From contig CALVEC010000007.1 of the NCBI GenBank assembly GCA_944326475.1, forward strand, positions 1 to 64,000: a stretch of 64,000 bases of DNA, in the 5' to 3' direction. The stretch comes from Candidatus Gastranaerophilales bacterium. Lineage in GTDB: Bacteria; Cyanobacteriota; Vampirovibrionia; Gastranaerophilales; Gastranaerophilaceae. The translations under genes were made by a program, and so were the position numbers. Shown here one piece after another: positions 25,789-34,037 of the stretch; position 1 is the first letter of the stretch, and every line of letters begins with the position of its first letter. The notes under the pieces were generated by a model, which worked only from the letters and a program-made list of their open reading frames with translations, was not told the DNA's origin and did not search any database.

Positions 25789-26861
25789 TCGAAAAAGGTT
25801 TTTACAGCATTGGGAAATAATGCTTGCAGATATTCCGTTGATTTTTCATAATCTTTAAGCGCAATTGTGCCGTACTTTCTGGCATCAACTTCAAGAAAAT
25901 TGTCATAGTATTGCTGACGGTATACGCTATTTGAGTCATAAATAATTCTTGCAATATGATATCTTCTGGCAAGATAAATTTCTTTTTTTGTCAAATTTGA
26001 ATTTTTGGGTTTTTTCCCTAATACAAAATTTATAAAACCGAGTTTTTGTCTGAGTACACGCTGATATTGGTGCCGGACTTCATGATTTATTGTTTCTACG
26101 AGATTTGATTTTTTAGGGTTCAATTTTGAATTAACGGCTATACAATTTAAAAACGCAACCCCTTTTATCCCCGGAAAATTGAAAAACTTTAAGTTAATTT
26201 TTTTATCTTCTATACCCTGAGTTTTTTTTGCAATCAAAAAAACTTCTTTAATAAAATTTTTAATATCATAATTTCTTATAAAAAGATAATTGTCACTGGT
26301 CAATTCTTCTACGTTTCCGGCATTTGCATATATGTTTTTTGATATAAACTTTCCGTTTTCATCCTTAAGCGCAAATGTTTCTATATACTTTCTGTCTTTG
26401 TTTTTCTTTGTAAATTGTTCATATATCTGTTTTTCAAAAGTTTTACCGTCTGAGTAGTTAGTTATGTCTAATTTTATACGATTTATTATATTCGTGTTAT
26501 TTTGTATTTTTACTGAGATTTTTTCTCTGATATTTTGCGTTTCTTCTCCCGCAGAAAATTTTTTTCTTACAGTTTCTTTTACTTTATCCCCCAAAGACAA
26601 ATCTTCTTTGTATTCACTAACAACAATTGTACGTCTGTTTTTGTCTTCGGTAATTCTTTTTATTAAATTTCCGTTTTTTGTTCTGTACGAGGAGATAATT
26701 TTTTTGCCCGTGCCAAAATCCGTTTCAATCTCAACAATATCCATAGAGACAGCATTTTTTGGAATGCCGTTTTTAAATATTGCCTTTAGCTTTGAAATTT
26801 TAAGCCCTGTTTGCTTTGATAAAAGCCGTGAGCCGATTGAATTATAAATTTTTTCTATCAT
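25785..26861 (-). CDS. Putative zinc metalloprotease with HEVRH motif
   Basis: 358-aa protein of unknown family. Near the C-terminus VETINHEVRHQYQRVL gives an HExxH motif (His260, Glu261, His264). About 60 residues later YYDNFLEVDARKYG offers a Glu (324) in an ExDA context, the third-ligand arrangement of gluzincin-type metallopeptidases. Residues 1-200 are a Lys-rich region with beta-strand character and no recognisable domain. There is no signal peptide, so it may act in the cytoplasm or be exported by another route. Assignment as a protease is inference from the motif and its flanks only. Confidence 0.6.
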   Translation of the reverse strand: MIEKIYNSIGSRLLSKQTGLKISKLKAIFKNGIPKNAVSMDIVEIETDFGTGKKIISSYRTKNGNLIKRITEDKNRRTIVVSEYKEDLSLGDKVKETVRKKFSAGEETQNIREKISVKIQNNTNIINRIKLDITNYSDGKTFEKQIYEQFTKKNKDRKYIETFALKDENGKFISKNIYANAGNVEELTSDNYLFIRNYDIKNFIKEVFLIAKKTQGIEDKKINLKFFNFPGIKGVAFLNCIAVNSKLNPKKSNLVETINHEVRHQYQRVLRQKLGFINFVLGKKPKNSNLTKKEIYLARRYHIARIIYDSNSVYRQQYYDNFLEVDARKYGTIALKDYEKSTEYLQALFPNAVKTFFD

Positions 26862-26965
26862 TATCTGTCTTTAGTTCTGATGCAATTTAATCAAAACCGG
26901 TGATTTACAAAATTTGCTAAAGTATTTATCATATTTTTGAGTATTACTTAAAAAAGGAGTTTTGT

Positions 26966-28210
26966 ATGACTGATATAAATTGTTTAAGAAAAGAACACGA
27001 CTTAATCGATATATTCTGCACGCTGGCGGAAATCCCTTCCCCGTCAGGTAAAGAGGATAAAGTTGCTGATAAAATTGTGGAAATTTTAACTACAAACGGC
27101 GTAAATGCACACAAAGACGCTTTTGGCAATGTTATGGCGTATATAGAACCGACAGACGGCACAAAAAAACCGTTATTACTGTCTGCGCACATGGATGTAG
27201 TCGGAGATTCATCTCCCGTTAATATCAGAATTTCAGAAGATGGAAAATTTATAGAAACAGACAAAACAAGAACTCTCGGCTCTGACGACAAAACCGGAGA
27301 CGCAGCAGCTATAAAACTTGCGCTTGAGATAGCAAAAAGCGACATAAAACACGGCGGACTGGAACTTGTTTTCACAAAAGACGAAGAACAGACCATGACC
27401 GGTATAAATAATGTTGAATTTAATAAAATAAATTCAGAATACGTTCTTGTTCTGGACGCTGACAAAATGGGGCAGGTGCAAATTTCAGGCGCAAGTTACA
27501 CAAACGGAACGCTTATTGTTAACGCAGTGAAAGGCGGTCATTCCGGTATCGATATAGGTGACAAAACAAGACTAAATGCCGTAAAACTCATTGCTGAACT
27601 GATAAATGAAATCCCGCAAGGCGAGTATAAGCGTGATGACTATGGTACAGTTACATCAATAAACATAGGTTCTGTAATCGGCGGCGGAGTTGAAGCTGTT
27701 ATTCAAAGAATTTCTCAAGAAGGAATAAAAGCTGAAAGCTATATTGATTATGTTGCTGATAATTCAATGACAAATATCATAAACACAAAGGCTGTGGCAA
27801 AATACTCTATCAGAAGTTCGGAAGAAGCAAACGAAAACCAATTGATTGAAGATATTAAAGCTATTGTTGAAAAATTTAATAAAAAATATGACGGTCTTGC
27901 GAATGCTGAATTTATAGCTAAATCAAAAATGAAAGCGTTTGAAAAATCCGGAGATGAAACAATCCAAAAAATCGGACTGGAAGCCGGTAAAAAAGTTGGT
28001 ATTGAGGTTGAAGTATCCTCCTTCCATGCCGGAGCAGAGACACACATTTACGCACACAAAACGAATAAGAACGGTAAAGTATTCAAACCTTATTTGATAG
28101 GACTTGCCGATATTTACAATATGCATTCCTCCGATGAAAAAATGGATTATGCTTCATATCTTAAAGGTTATGAATTTTTAAAAGAACTGTTTTTGATATT
28201 CAATGCGTAG
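26966..28210 (+). CDS. M20-family peptidase, PepT-like
   Basis: Cytosolic zinc aminopeptidase of the peptidase T type, or a related M20 enzyme. The 414-aa protein has the metal-ligand segments LSAHMDVVGD (His, Asp), LGSDDKTGDAAA (bridging Asp) and FTKDEEQTMTG (catalytic Glu pair). A lid domain starts with VKGGHSGIDIGDKTRLNAVK, and the last ligand is near FHAGAETHIYA. SD AAAGGAG is well placed. The unusual tail PYLIGLADIYNMHSSDEKMD is in the expected place for the family end. It is a single gene ahead of typA. Confidence 0.9.
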   Translation: MTDINCLRKEHDLIDIFCTLAEIPSPSGKEDKVADKIVEILTTNGVNAHKDAFGNVMAYIEPTDGTKKPLLLSAHMDVVGDSSPVNIRISEDGKFIETDKTRTLGSDDKTGDAAAIKLALEIAKSDIKHGGLELVFTKDEEQTMTGINNVEFNKINSEYVLVLDADKMGQVQISGASYTNGTLIVNAVKGGHSGIDIGDKTRLNAVKLIAELINEIPQGEYKRDDYGTVTSINIGSVIGGGVEAVIQRISQEGIKAESYIDYVADNSMTNIINTKAVAKYSIRSSEEANENQLIEDIKAIVEKFNKKYDGLANAEFIAKSKMKAFEKSGDETIQKIGLEAGKKVGIEVEVSSFHAGAETHIYAHKTNKNGKVFKPYLIGLADIYNMHSSDEKMDYASYLKGYEFLKELFLIFNA

Positions 28211-28296
28211 CAAATAAAAATTTTTTCCGTTTTTATTTTTGTTATATTATTGGTACATAGGGTACATAATAATCAAATAGCTGAACAGGAATAACA

Positions 28297-30084
28297 ATGG
28301 AAAATACAAAATTAAGAAATATCGCAATTATCGCACACGTTGACCACGGCAAAACGACGCTGGTCGATTGTATGCTAAAACAGTGCGGTGTTTTCAGAGA
28401 AAATGAACAGGTACAGGAACGAGTGCTGGACAGTAACGACCTTGAACGAGAAAGAGGGATTACTATTCTTGCCAAAAACGTTTCAGTGCATTACAAGGAT
28501 TACAAAATAAATATCGTGGACACCCCCGGTCACGCTGATTTTGGCGGAGAAGTCGAACGAGTTTTGGGCATGGTGGACGGCGCATTACTTATCGTAGACG
28601 CCGCAGAAGGACCTATGCCGCAGACAAGATTCGTACTGTCAAAAGCGCTGGAATTGGGAATAAGAGTTATTGTTGTCATAAACAAAATTGACAAACCCGC
28701 AGCCGATCCTGATAATGCTTTGAACAAAGTTTTTGACCTGTTTACGGAATTGACTGATGACGAATATCTGCTTGATTTCCCTGTCATATATTCAAGCAGC
28801 TTAAATGGTTATGCAAAAAAAGAACTTGAAGATGAATCAAAAGATATTATACCGCTTTTGGACTCTATAATTGAAAATATAAAACCGCCTCTTGGCGACA
28901 ACACCAAAGACCTGCAATTTCACGTAACCACATTGGACTACAATGAATACGTCGGCAGAATAGCAATAGGCAGAATAGTTAACGGTTCTATTCATTCTCA
29001 AGAACAGGTTAACCTTATGAAATCAGACGGCACAATAGAGAAAGGTAAAATCGTAAAACTCTATGGCTTTGAAGATTTGGGACGTGTTGAAATAAAAGAA
29101 GCACAGGCAGGTGATATCGTAGGTATTGCAGGATTCGCTGATATTCAGATAGGTGAGACCATTGCGTCATTAGAAAATCCGAAAGCTCTGCCTTTGATAA
29201 AAATTGATGAACCAACACTACAGATGAATTTTTCTGTAAATGACAGCCCGTTCGCAGGTCAGGAAGGAAAATTCGTCACCTCAAGACAATTGAGAAAAAG
29301 ACTTTATCAGGAACTTGAAAAAAATGTAAGTCTTCGCGTTGAAGACACTGAAAACACGGATGTATTTAAAGTTTCAGGCAGAGGCGAGCTGCATTTGAGT
29401 ATTCTGATTGAGACAATGAGACGTGAAGGATATGAGTTTCAGGTTTCAAAACCTGAGGTTATCTACAAAACTATCGGTGATGAATTATTTGAACCTTTTG
29501 AGGACTTGATGATAGATGTACCTGAAGAATTTGCCGGAAGCTGTATTGAAAAACTTGCCTCCAGAAAAGGCGAGATGCAGGAAATGCAAGCAATAGGAAC
29601 ACGTTCTCACATGAGATTTATAATTCCGGCAAGAGGACTAATAGGGTTCCGCGGTGAATTTATAAGAATGACCCGCGGCGAAGGTATCATGAACCATACA
29701 TTCTATGACTATCAGTATTACGCCGGAGACATAAACAGACAAAGAACAGGCTCTTTAATTGCATTTGAGGAAGGGGTTGCCGTTCCCTACGCACTGGCTC
29801 AGTTTGAAGACAGAGGAGTATTCTTTATTACTCCAAAAACAAAAATTTACAGAGGCATGATAGTCGGAGAATGCAACAGACCGCAAGACATAGCAGTTAA
29901 CGTATGCAAGACAAAAAAACTCACGAATATGAGAACAGCAACCGCTGATGTTATGGTAACGCTGCAGGCACCGCGTATTATGTCACTCGAAGAATGTCTT
30001 GAATATATCTCAGATGACGAGCTGGTCGAAGTTACACCGAAAAGCGTCAGAATGAGAAAAGCTGATTTAGTAAAATTGAGATAA
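28297..30084 (+). CDS. typA: GTP-binding protein TypA/BipA
   Basis: Ribosome-binding translational GTPase involved in stress adaptation and ribosome assembly. The 595-aa protein has G1 [12 protein letters not shown], the switch RERGITI, G3 DTPGHADFGGEVER, G4 NKID, then EF-G-like domains III and V and the BipA-specific C-terminal domain (RGLIGFRGEFIRMTRGEGIM). GAACAGGAA is a weak Shine-Dalgarno. Upstream is a pair of GGTACATA/GGGTACATA repeats (28252-28268). Confidence 0.96.
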   Translation: MENTKLRNIAIIAHVDHGKTTLVDCMLKQCGVFRENEQVQERVLDSNDLERERGITILAKNVSVHYKDYKINIVDTPGHADFGGEVERVLGMVDGALLIVDAAEGPMPQTRFVLSKALELGIRVIVVINKIDKPAADPDNALNKVFDLFTELTDDEYLLDFPVIYSSSLNGYAKKELEDESKDIIPLLDSIIENIKPPLGDNTKDLQFHVTTLDYNEYVGRIAIGRIVNGSIHSQEQVNLMKSDGTIEKGKIVKLYGFEDLGRVEIKEAQAGDIVGIAGFADIQIGETIASLENPKALPLIKIDEPTLQMNFSVNDSPFAGQEGKFVTSRQLRKRLYQELEKNVSLRVEDTENTDVFKVSGRGELHLSILIETMRREGYEFQVSKPEVIYKTIGDELFEPFEDLMIDVPEEFAGSCIEKLASRKGEMQEMQAIGTRSHMRFIIPARGLIGFRGEFIRMTRGEGIMNHTFYDYQYYAGDINRQRTGSLIAFEEGVAVPYALAQFEDRGVFFITPKTKIYRGMIVGECNRPQDIAVNVCKTKKLTNMRTATADVMVTLQAPRIMSLEECLEYISDDELVEVTPKSVRMRKADLVKLR

Positions 30085-30101
30085 TACAACAAAACGCTCT
30101 T

Positions 30102-31478
30102 TTATAAAATGCCTTCCATCATATCGTTTAGGGCTAGTTTTGCGCTGCGTATAGGTGTCGAAAAAGAAGTACCCGTGATTTTTTCAGGGGATATTTCATA
30201 ACGTCCGCCAATTCTGAAAAGCTGATTTGTAAAATCAAGCAATTTTTTCTTCCTTTGTTCATACATCATTATTTTTTTGTCGATTTTTTGTTTTTCTTTC
30301 AAAACTTCTGATATATTCTTCTTCTGTTTGAATAACAATAACGATTCTTTTCGCAGTTCATTAATTTCAGAATCAATACATCTAATCAATTTGTCTACTC
30401 TTTGAACTGATTTTCCTACAAGCGGATTGTGCCTGTATGCTTCGAGAAGTTTCGGATTTATTTCTATATCCGTTCCTTTTAGACCTGTTATATTCAACCC
30501 GTGCGGAGTCATCCTCGGCACAAACTCGCCTAACTCATAATGCTGAGTAAGTTCCGAGTTTCTTGAAGAAGAAAACCCTGAAATTTTTCCGGTGGTATTT
30601 GACAGAGAGCCGACGCCTTCCACCCGCTCCTGAGAAACAAGCAAATGATTTGTAATATTTTTTGCACTCTCTTGAGACTTTGCGTTGCCGGCACTGCAAA
30701 GGATTCTTGCATCTTTAATATTGTCAAGTCTTGAGCTGTCTTGTTTTATTAGTTTCTGCATTCTGTCAGGCAGCCGGGAAATTTTTACTTTATGCGGAAC
30801 AATTCCTTTTACATTGACAGAATATGAAAAAGAAATGTAATCCGCTTTGCCTTCTCTTTTTATTGCTTCTCTAACAGCGTTTACATCCGCCTGTAAGTCA
30901 AAATTTGTTAAATCTTTCTGAATTTTTATATAATTCGCAAATGGATTATATCTTCTTGCATAAACAGAAACTAAATCACCGTGCGAAAGGTCAAAAAATC
31001 TTGTCTGCTCCTGAAAGTTATCCAATATTATAATATTTTTCGGGGTAAGTTCAGCTTCTTTTATAAAAGCACCTTCTGCATCCAAAATTCTGACTTTTAT
31101 CTTTCCGTCGTCTGTCATTCCCTGTTTAATTAGATTGTATGTTTTTCCATCCTTAGGGTTTGTCCATTCAGCACGTGAATATGTATCTTCAATTGTTTCA
31201 GAAGTTAGTCTTTTATAATCCTGCGCTGTTGCTTTTTCGTATTTTCTGTTTACAGGTGTTTTTATCTGTCTTATGGCAATTTTGTTCATGACCCTTGACT
31301 GCTGCATTTCAACAGAAGAAAATCTTGGCAGCTCAAAATATTTCTCTGATATTTCATATTTTAAAGACGGATTTATGCCGTGAATTTGTACAGGTTTTGT
31401 CTGCAGTATGCTCTGTTTGCCTGCTGCTTTTACAAATTGCGCTGTCAATGTTTTCAAACTGCTTACTGATAAATGCAT
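30102..31478 (-). CDS. Divergent subtilase-like (S8) protein
   Basis: 458-aa protein not obviously a protease by overall similarity, but the subtilisin landmarks occur in order: Asp153 in IIILDNF, His166 in SHGDLVSVYA, an oxyanion Asn265 in ILCSAGNAK, and Ser438 in GTSFSTPIRSAKLAL. Between them are the family-like strand YISFSYSV and GVGSLSNTTGKISGFSSSRN, which resembles the vGAv-x-FSs region. A 60-residue coiled-coil insert (370-415) separates the core from the Ser motif. The N-terminal 100 residues could be a pro-region. No signal peptide is evident. There is no clear Shine-Dalgarno. It looks lineage-specific, and activity is inferred. Confidence 0.65.
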   Translation of the reverse strand: MHLSVSSLKTLTAQFVKAAGKQSILQTKPVQIHGINPSLKYEISEKYFELPRFSSVEMQQSRVMNKIAIRQIKTPVNRKYEKATAQDYKRLTSETIEDTYSRAEWTNPKDGKTYNLIKQGMTDDGKIKVRILDAEGAFIKEAELTPKNIIILDNFQEQTRFFDLSHGDLVSVYARRYNPFANYIKIQKDLTNFDLQADVNAVREAIKREGKADYISFSYSVNVKGIVPHKVKISRLPDRMQKLIKQDSSRLDNIKDARILCSAGNAKSQESAKNITNHLLVSQERVEGVGSLSNTTGKISGFSSSRNSELTQHYELGEFVPRMTPHGLNITGLKGTDIEINPKLLEAYRHNPLVGKSVQRVDKLIRCIDSEINELRKESLLLFKQKKNISEVLKEKQKIDKKIMMYEQRKKKLLDFTNQLFRIGGRYEISPEKITGTSFSTPIRSAKLALNDMMEGIL

Positions 31479-31532
31479 AAAATACCAAAATTAACTAACC
31501 TGTATATTAATAAAAAAATATTTTTTAAAAAA

Positions 31533-31562
31533 TTGCGTTTAAAAATTCAGAAATGATATAAT
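31533..31562 (+). promoter_or_regulatory. Promoter of the HepT-MntA pair
   Basis: TTGCGT (31533-31538), 18-nt spacer, perfect TATAAT (31557-31562). Transcription would start near 31569, 18 nt before the first ATG, with GGAG at 31578-31581. Confidence 0.5.
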
Positions 31563-31586
31563 GATAAAAAATTCAATGGAGCTGAT

Positions 31587-31991
31587 ATGACGAGAACAAG
31601 GCTTACTGAGCGTATTGAAAATTTTAATAATGCCTTTTTGCTGTTAAAAAAATCAAACGAAAAATATGTTACAGATAAAACCGACGATATTTATAAACTC
31701 GCTTTGATACAAAGTTTTGAGATAACTTTTGAATTGGGCTGGAAAGTTTTAAAAGACTATCTTTTTTTAAAGGATATAGAAGTGTTTACACCAAGGGATG
31801 TTATAAAATCCGCTTTTTCCTCTGAAATTTTGCCTTCTGCACAAATTTGGATTGATATGGCAAAAGACAGAAATGCAAGCTCGCATGAATACAATCAGGA
31901 CAAAGTAGATAAAATTTTAGAACGAATTTCAGGTGAATATTTTGAAGAACTTTGCAGATTTCAGAAAGGACTCTCCGGATTTTATGAATAA
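31587..31991 (+). CDS. HepT-like HEPN toxin (HI0074-type nucleotidyltransferase partner)
   Basis: 134-aa all-helical protein of the HI0074/HepT type. It carries the HEPN ribonuclease motif R-x4-H-x-Y in DRNASSHEY (Arg95, His100, Tyr102). The Tyr is the residue AMPylated by the MntA antitoxin in characterised type VII systems. The next gene, overlapping by 8 bp, encodes the matching minimal nucleotidyltransferase, so the pair is read as toxin then antitoxin. Its own promoter and GGAG site precede it. By established knowledge HepT is a tRNA- or mRNA-cleaving HEPN RNase; the target here is not known. Confidence 0.85.
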   Translation: MTRTRLTERIENFNNAFLLLKKSNEKYVTDKTDDIYKLALIQSFEITFELGWKVLKDYLFLKDIEVFTPRDVIKSAFSSEILPSAQIWIDMAKDRNASSHEYNQDKVDKILERISGEYFEELCRFQKGLSGFYE

Positions 31992-32286
31992 TTTTGGTCT
32001 GCCTCATAGAACCATCAAAGAGCTTCTTGAATATTTCACATCAAAACCTGAAATTGAAAAAGTCTGTATTTATGGTTCCAGAGCAAAAGGAAATTATAGA
32101 AACGGTTCTGATGTGGATTTTGCAATCTGGACTGACAATCCTGATGCCATTTCAACCTATCTTTGGGAGTTGGACGAACTCTCGACCCCATACAAATTTG
32201 ACGTTACGGATTATAAAAATCTTACGCACATCGAAATGAAAAACAGCATAGATAAATACGGTGTATTGTTTTACAAACGAAAATAG
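31984..32286 (+). CDS. MntA-like minimal nucleotidyltransferase antitoxin
   Basis: 100-aa minimal nucleotidyltransferase. The active-site signature GS-x10-DxD is complete: GSRAKG at residues 31-36 and DVD at 43-45 (SDVDFAI), with a likely third Asp at 73 (KFDVTD). The start at 31984 (MNNFGLPH) overlaps the HepT gene in an ATGAATAA arrangement typical of coupled translation. A longer frame starting at 31933 would lie inside HepT and is less likely. In type VII toxin-antitoxin systems this enzyme transfers AMP to the HEPN toxin. A shared terminator follows at 32297. Confidence 0.88.
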   Translation: MNNFGLPHRTIKELLEYFTSKPEIEKVCIYGSRAKGNYRNGSDVDFAIWTDNPDAISTYLWELDELSTPYKFDVTDYKNLTHIEMKNSIDKYGVLFYKRK

Positions 32287-32296
32287 ATTAGACTAA

Positions 32297-32322
32297 AAAA
32301 GCCCTCAATATTGAGGGCTTTT
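32297..32322. terminator. Bidirectional terminator
   Basis: A perfect 12-bp stem (aaaagccctcaa pairing with ttgagggctttt), rich in A on one side and T on the other, lies between the convergent mntA-like and HEAT-repeat genes. Confidence 0.85.
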
Positions 32323-32344
32323 AATTTCTGGTTTGGTTTAAAAA

Positions 32345-33199
32345 TTAAGCATTAACCGGTTTTTTCTGAGCGCTTGCTCCCGGGATTGCCTGCCAGTTAG
32401 CTGCCATAATTTTCTTGAATGATTTAAGAGCTGTGTCTTCAAGTTCGCCGAGCTCGTCTGCTGCCATAATGAGTTCTCTCAACGGCATCAAAGCTCTCTG
32501 GTCGCGAAGAACACCGAGAGCAGCGGCTGCACCGGCTCTTACTAAATCATTTTCTTTAGTATTTTGCATAACTTCAATCAAAGCAGGAACTGCTTTTTTG
32601 TCATTCAATTTTCCGAGTGAAGTTACTGCGTAAATTCTGACGTTAACCCATTCATCTTTAAGCATTGTAATAATTTTATCAACTGCTTTCGGATTTCCGA
32701 TTTCTCCGAGTGCTCTTGTTGCATCGCATCTTACGTTAACTTTTTCGTGAGTAAGTGATTCCATAAGTGCGTCAGTAGCAACATCTCCAATTTCAATAAG
32801 AGCATCTGTTGCAGTAATACAAACCTGGGGATTTTCGTCATTTAATGCTTCAACCAGCGGTTCTACAACTTCTTTCCCGCCTAAACGACCGAGTGCACGG
32901 GCTGCACGGACACGTACATCAACGTTTCGGTCTTCTCTTAATGATTCAATAAGAGGCATTGTTGCACTGGTGTCGCCAAGTTCACCAAGTGCACGGGCTG
33001 CATAAAGACGTACGGAACCGTTTTTGTCATTTTTCAATACGTCAATAAGCGGTTCAACTGCCTGTGAATCACCGATTTCTCCGAGAACACGGGCAGCATT
33101 GTATCTGACTTTTTCAGAATTGCTGGTACGTAAATCATTTAATAATTCGTCAAATGATTTTTTTGCTTGTTTCTTTCTTGAGTTCACACTAATTGTCAT
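32345..33199 (-). CDS. HEAT/PBS-lyase-like repeat protein
   Basis: 284-aa protein made of about eight HEAT-like repeats of 31 residues (VRLYAARALGELGD, VRVRAARALGRLGG, VRCDATRALGEIGN), the type found in phycobilisome lyases CpcE/NblB and many cyanobacterial scaffold proteins. No bilin-lyase partner is seen and the window shows no phycobiliproteins, so a general protein-binding role is more likely. An alpha-solenoid fold is confident and the partner is unknown. GGAGG lies 6-8 nt before the ATG. The terminal PVNA tail is disordered. Confidence 0.9.
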   Translation of the reverse strand: MTISVNSRKKQAKKSFDELLNDLRTSNSEKVRYNAARVLGEIGDSQAVEPLIDVLKNDKNGSVRLYAARALGELGDTSATMPLIESLREDRNVDVRVRAARALGRLGGKEVVEPLVEALNDENPQVCITATDALIEIGDVATDALMESLTHEKVNVRCDATRALGEIGNPKAVDKIITMLKDEWVNVRIYAVTSLGKLNDKKAVPALIEVMQNTKENDLVRAGAAAALGVLRDQRALMPLRELIMAADELGELEDTALKSFKKIMAANWQAIPGASAQKKPVNA

Positions 33200-33515
33200 G
33201 TCTTTCCTCCGACATTAATTCACACACTTTCTAATTTTTTCCCTACTAAATTAATTAAAAAATGTTGAATTTATTAATTGACTTTTTTATACCTATTATT
33301 AACAATTTTGTTACATATTTTTCTGTTTTTTATATTAAGGGTAAACAGAACACTTATTTATTCTCTGTTTTTATATTATATCATTTTTTTTCTCCTTTTG
33401 CTATATTTTTTAAAATATTCATACTAAATAAGTAATATTGTTTTTTAAATAATTGAGTTCTTTCTTCAAAATTAGCATGATTTATGTTACAGAATTTTAA
33501 TACTTTTGACACAAT
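33200..33515. other. AT-rich gene-free stretch
   Basis: About 316 bp of very AT-rich sequence with long T and A runs. It must contain the promoter of the HEAT-repeat gene (minus strand), but no convincing -35/-10 pair stands out. No ORF, hairpin or repeat of note was seen. Confidence 0.6.
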
Positions 33516-33968
33516 TTAGTAACCTTTTTTCAATTTGATTTCTAATCTTAAAAAAGTGACCGCTAAAAATATTCCGATAAACATTCCAGCCAACATACTA
33601 ATGTATAACGGAGGGAAAAACAAATTAAAATATTCCAGCAAAAATTCACCTATACCAAGTACTCCGAAAAATACATAGAACCCGTGACCGATTTTTATTT
33701 GCTCAAAATATAATAAAAGTGTCAAAAATATTCCTGAATAAATTCCGAGACACCTTGCACAAATCGGCATCGGGTAGCCTTTTAGAAAAAACGCATGATT
33801 TGTGGACGCATGGCAGATTCTGTCATACAAACCATAAAACGAATCTGAAAGCCCTACGTGATAATAACACAATATCGGAACGAGCAAAGCGCCCAAAACA
33901 ATTAAAAAAGAACATCCGGTCAAAACTGTCAGAACAAATGTTTTTAATGTTACCTTTTCAACTTTCAT
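33516..33968 (-). CDS. DUF2085 membrane protein
   Basis: About 150-aa membrane protein with three or four helices. It has the DUF2085 signature: RICHASTNHAFFLKGYPMPICARCLGIYSG, with the conserved Cys-His and CARCxGIY residues. The start at 33968 (MKVEKVTL) is preferred to one 12 codons upstream because a TATAAT at 34006-34011 would begin transcription between them. The function of the family is unknown. It is probably an inner-membrane protein, as several hydrophobic helices but no cleavable signal are seen. Confidence 0.75.
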   Translation of the reverse strand: MKVEKVTLKTFVLTVLTGCSFLIVLGALLVPILCYYHVGLSDSFYGLYDRICHASTNHAFFLKGYPMPICARCLGIYSGIFLTLLLYFEQIKIGHGFYVFFGVLGIGEFLLEYFNLFFPPLYISMLAGMFIGIFLAVTFLRLEIKLKKGY

Positions 33969-34037
33969 AAATTTATTTTTAACTCCAACGCATTCCCGAA
34001 ACATGATTATACAGCATGTTTTGAATTAAATAAAGAG

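Noticed and set aside
28252-28268. Operator before typA (GGTACATA repeats)
   Set aside because: Only two short direct repeats with no symmetry strong enough to claim a binding site.
32345-33199. Phycobilin lyase
   Set aside because: The HEAT repeats alone do not show lyase activity, and no phycobiliprotein genes are present.
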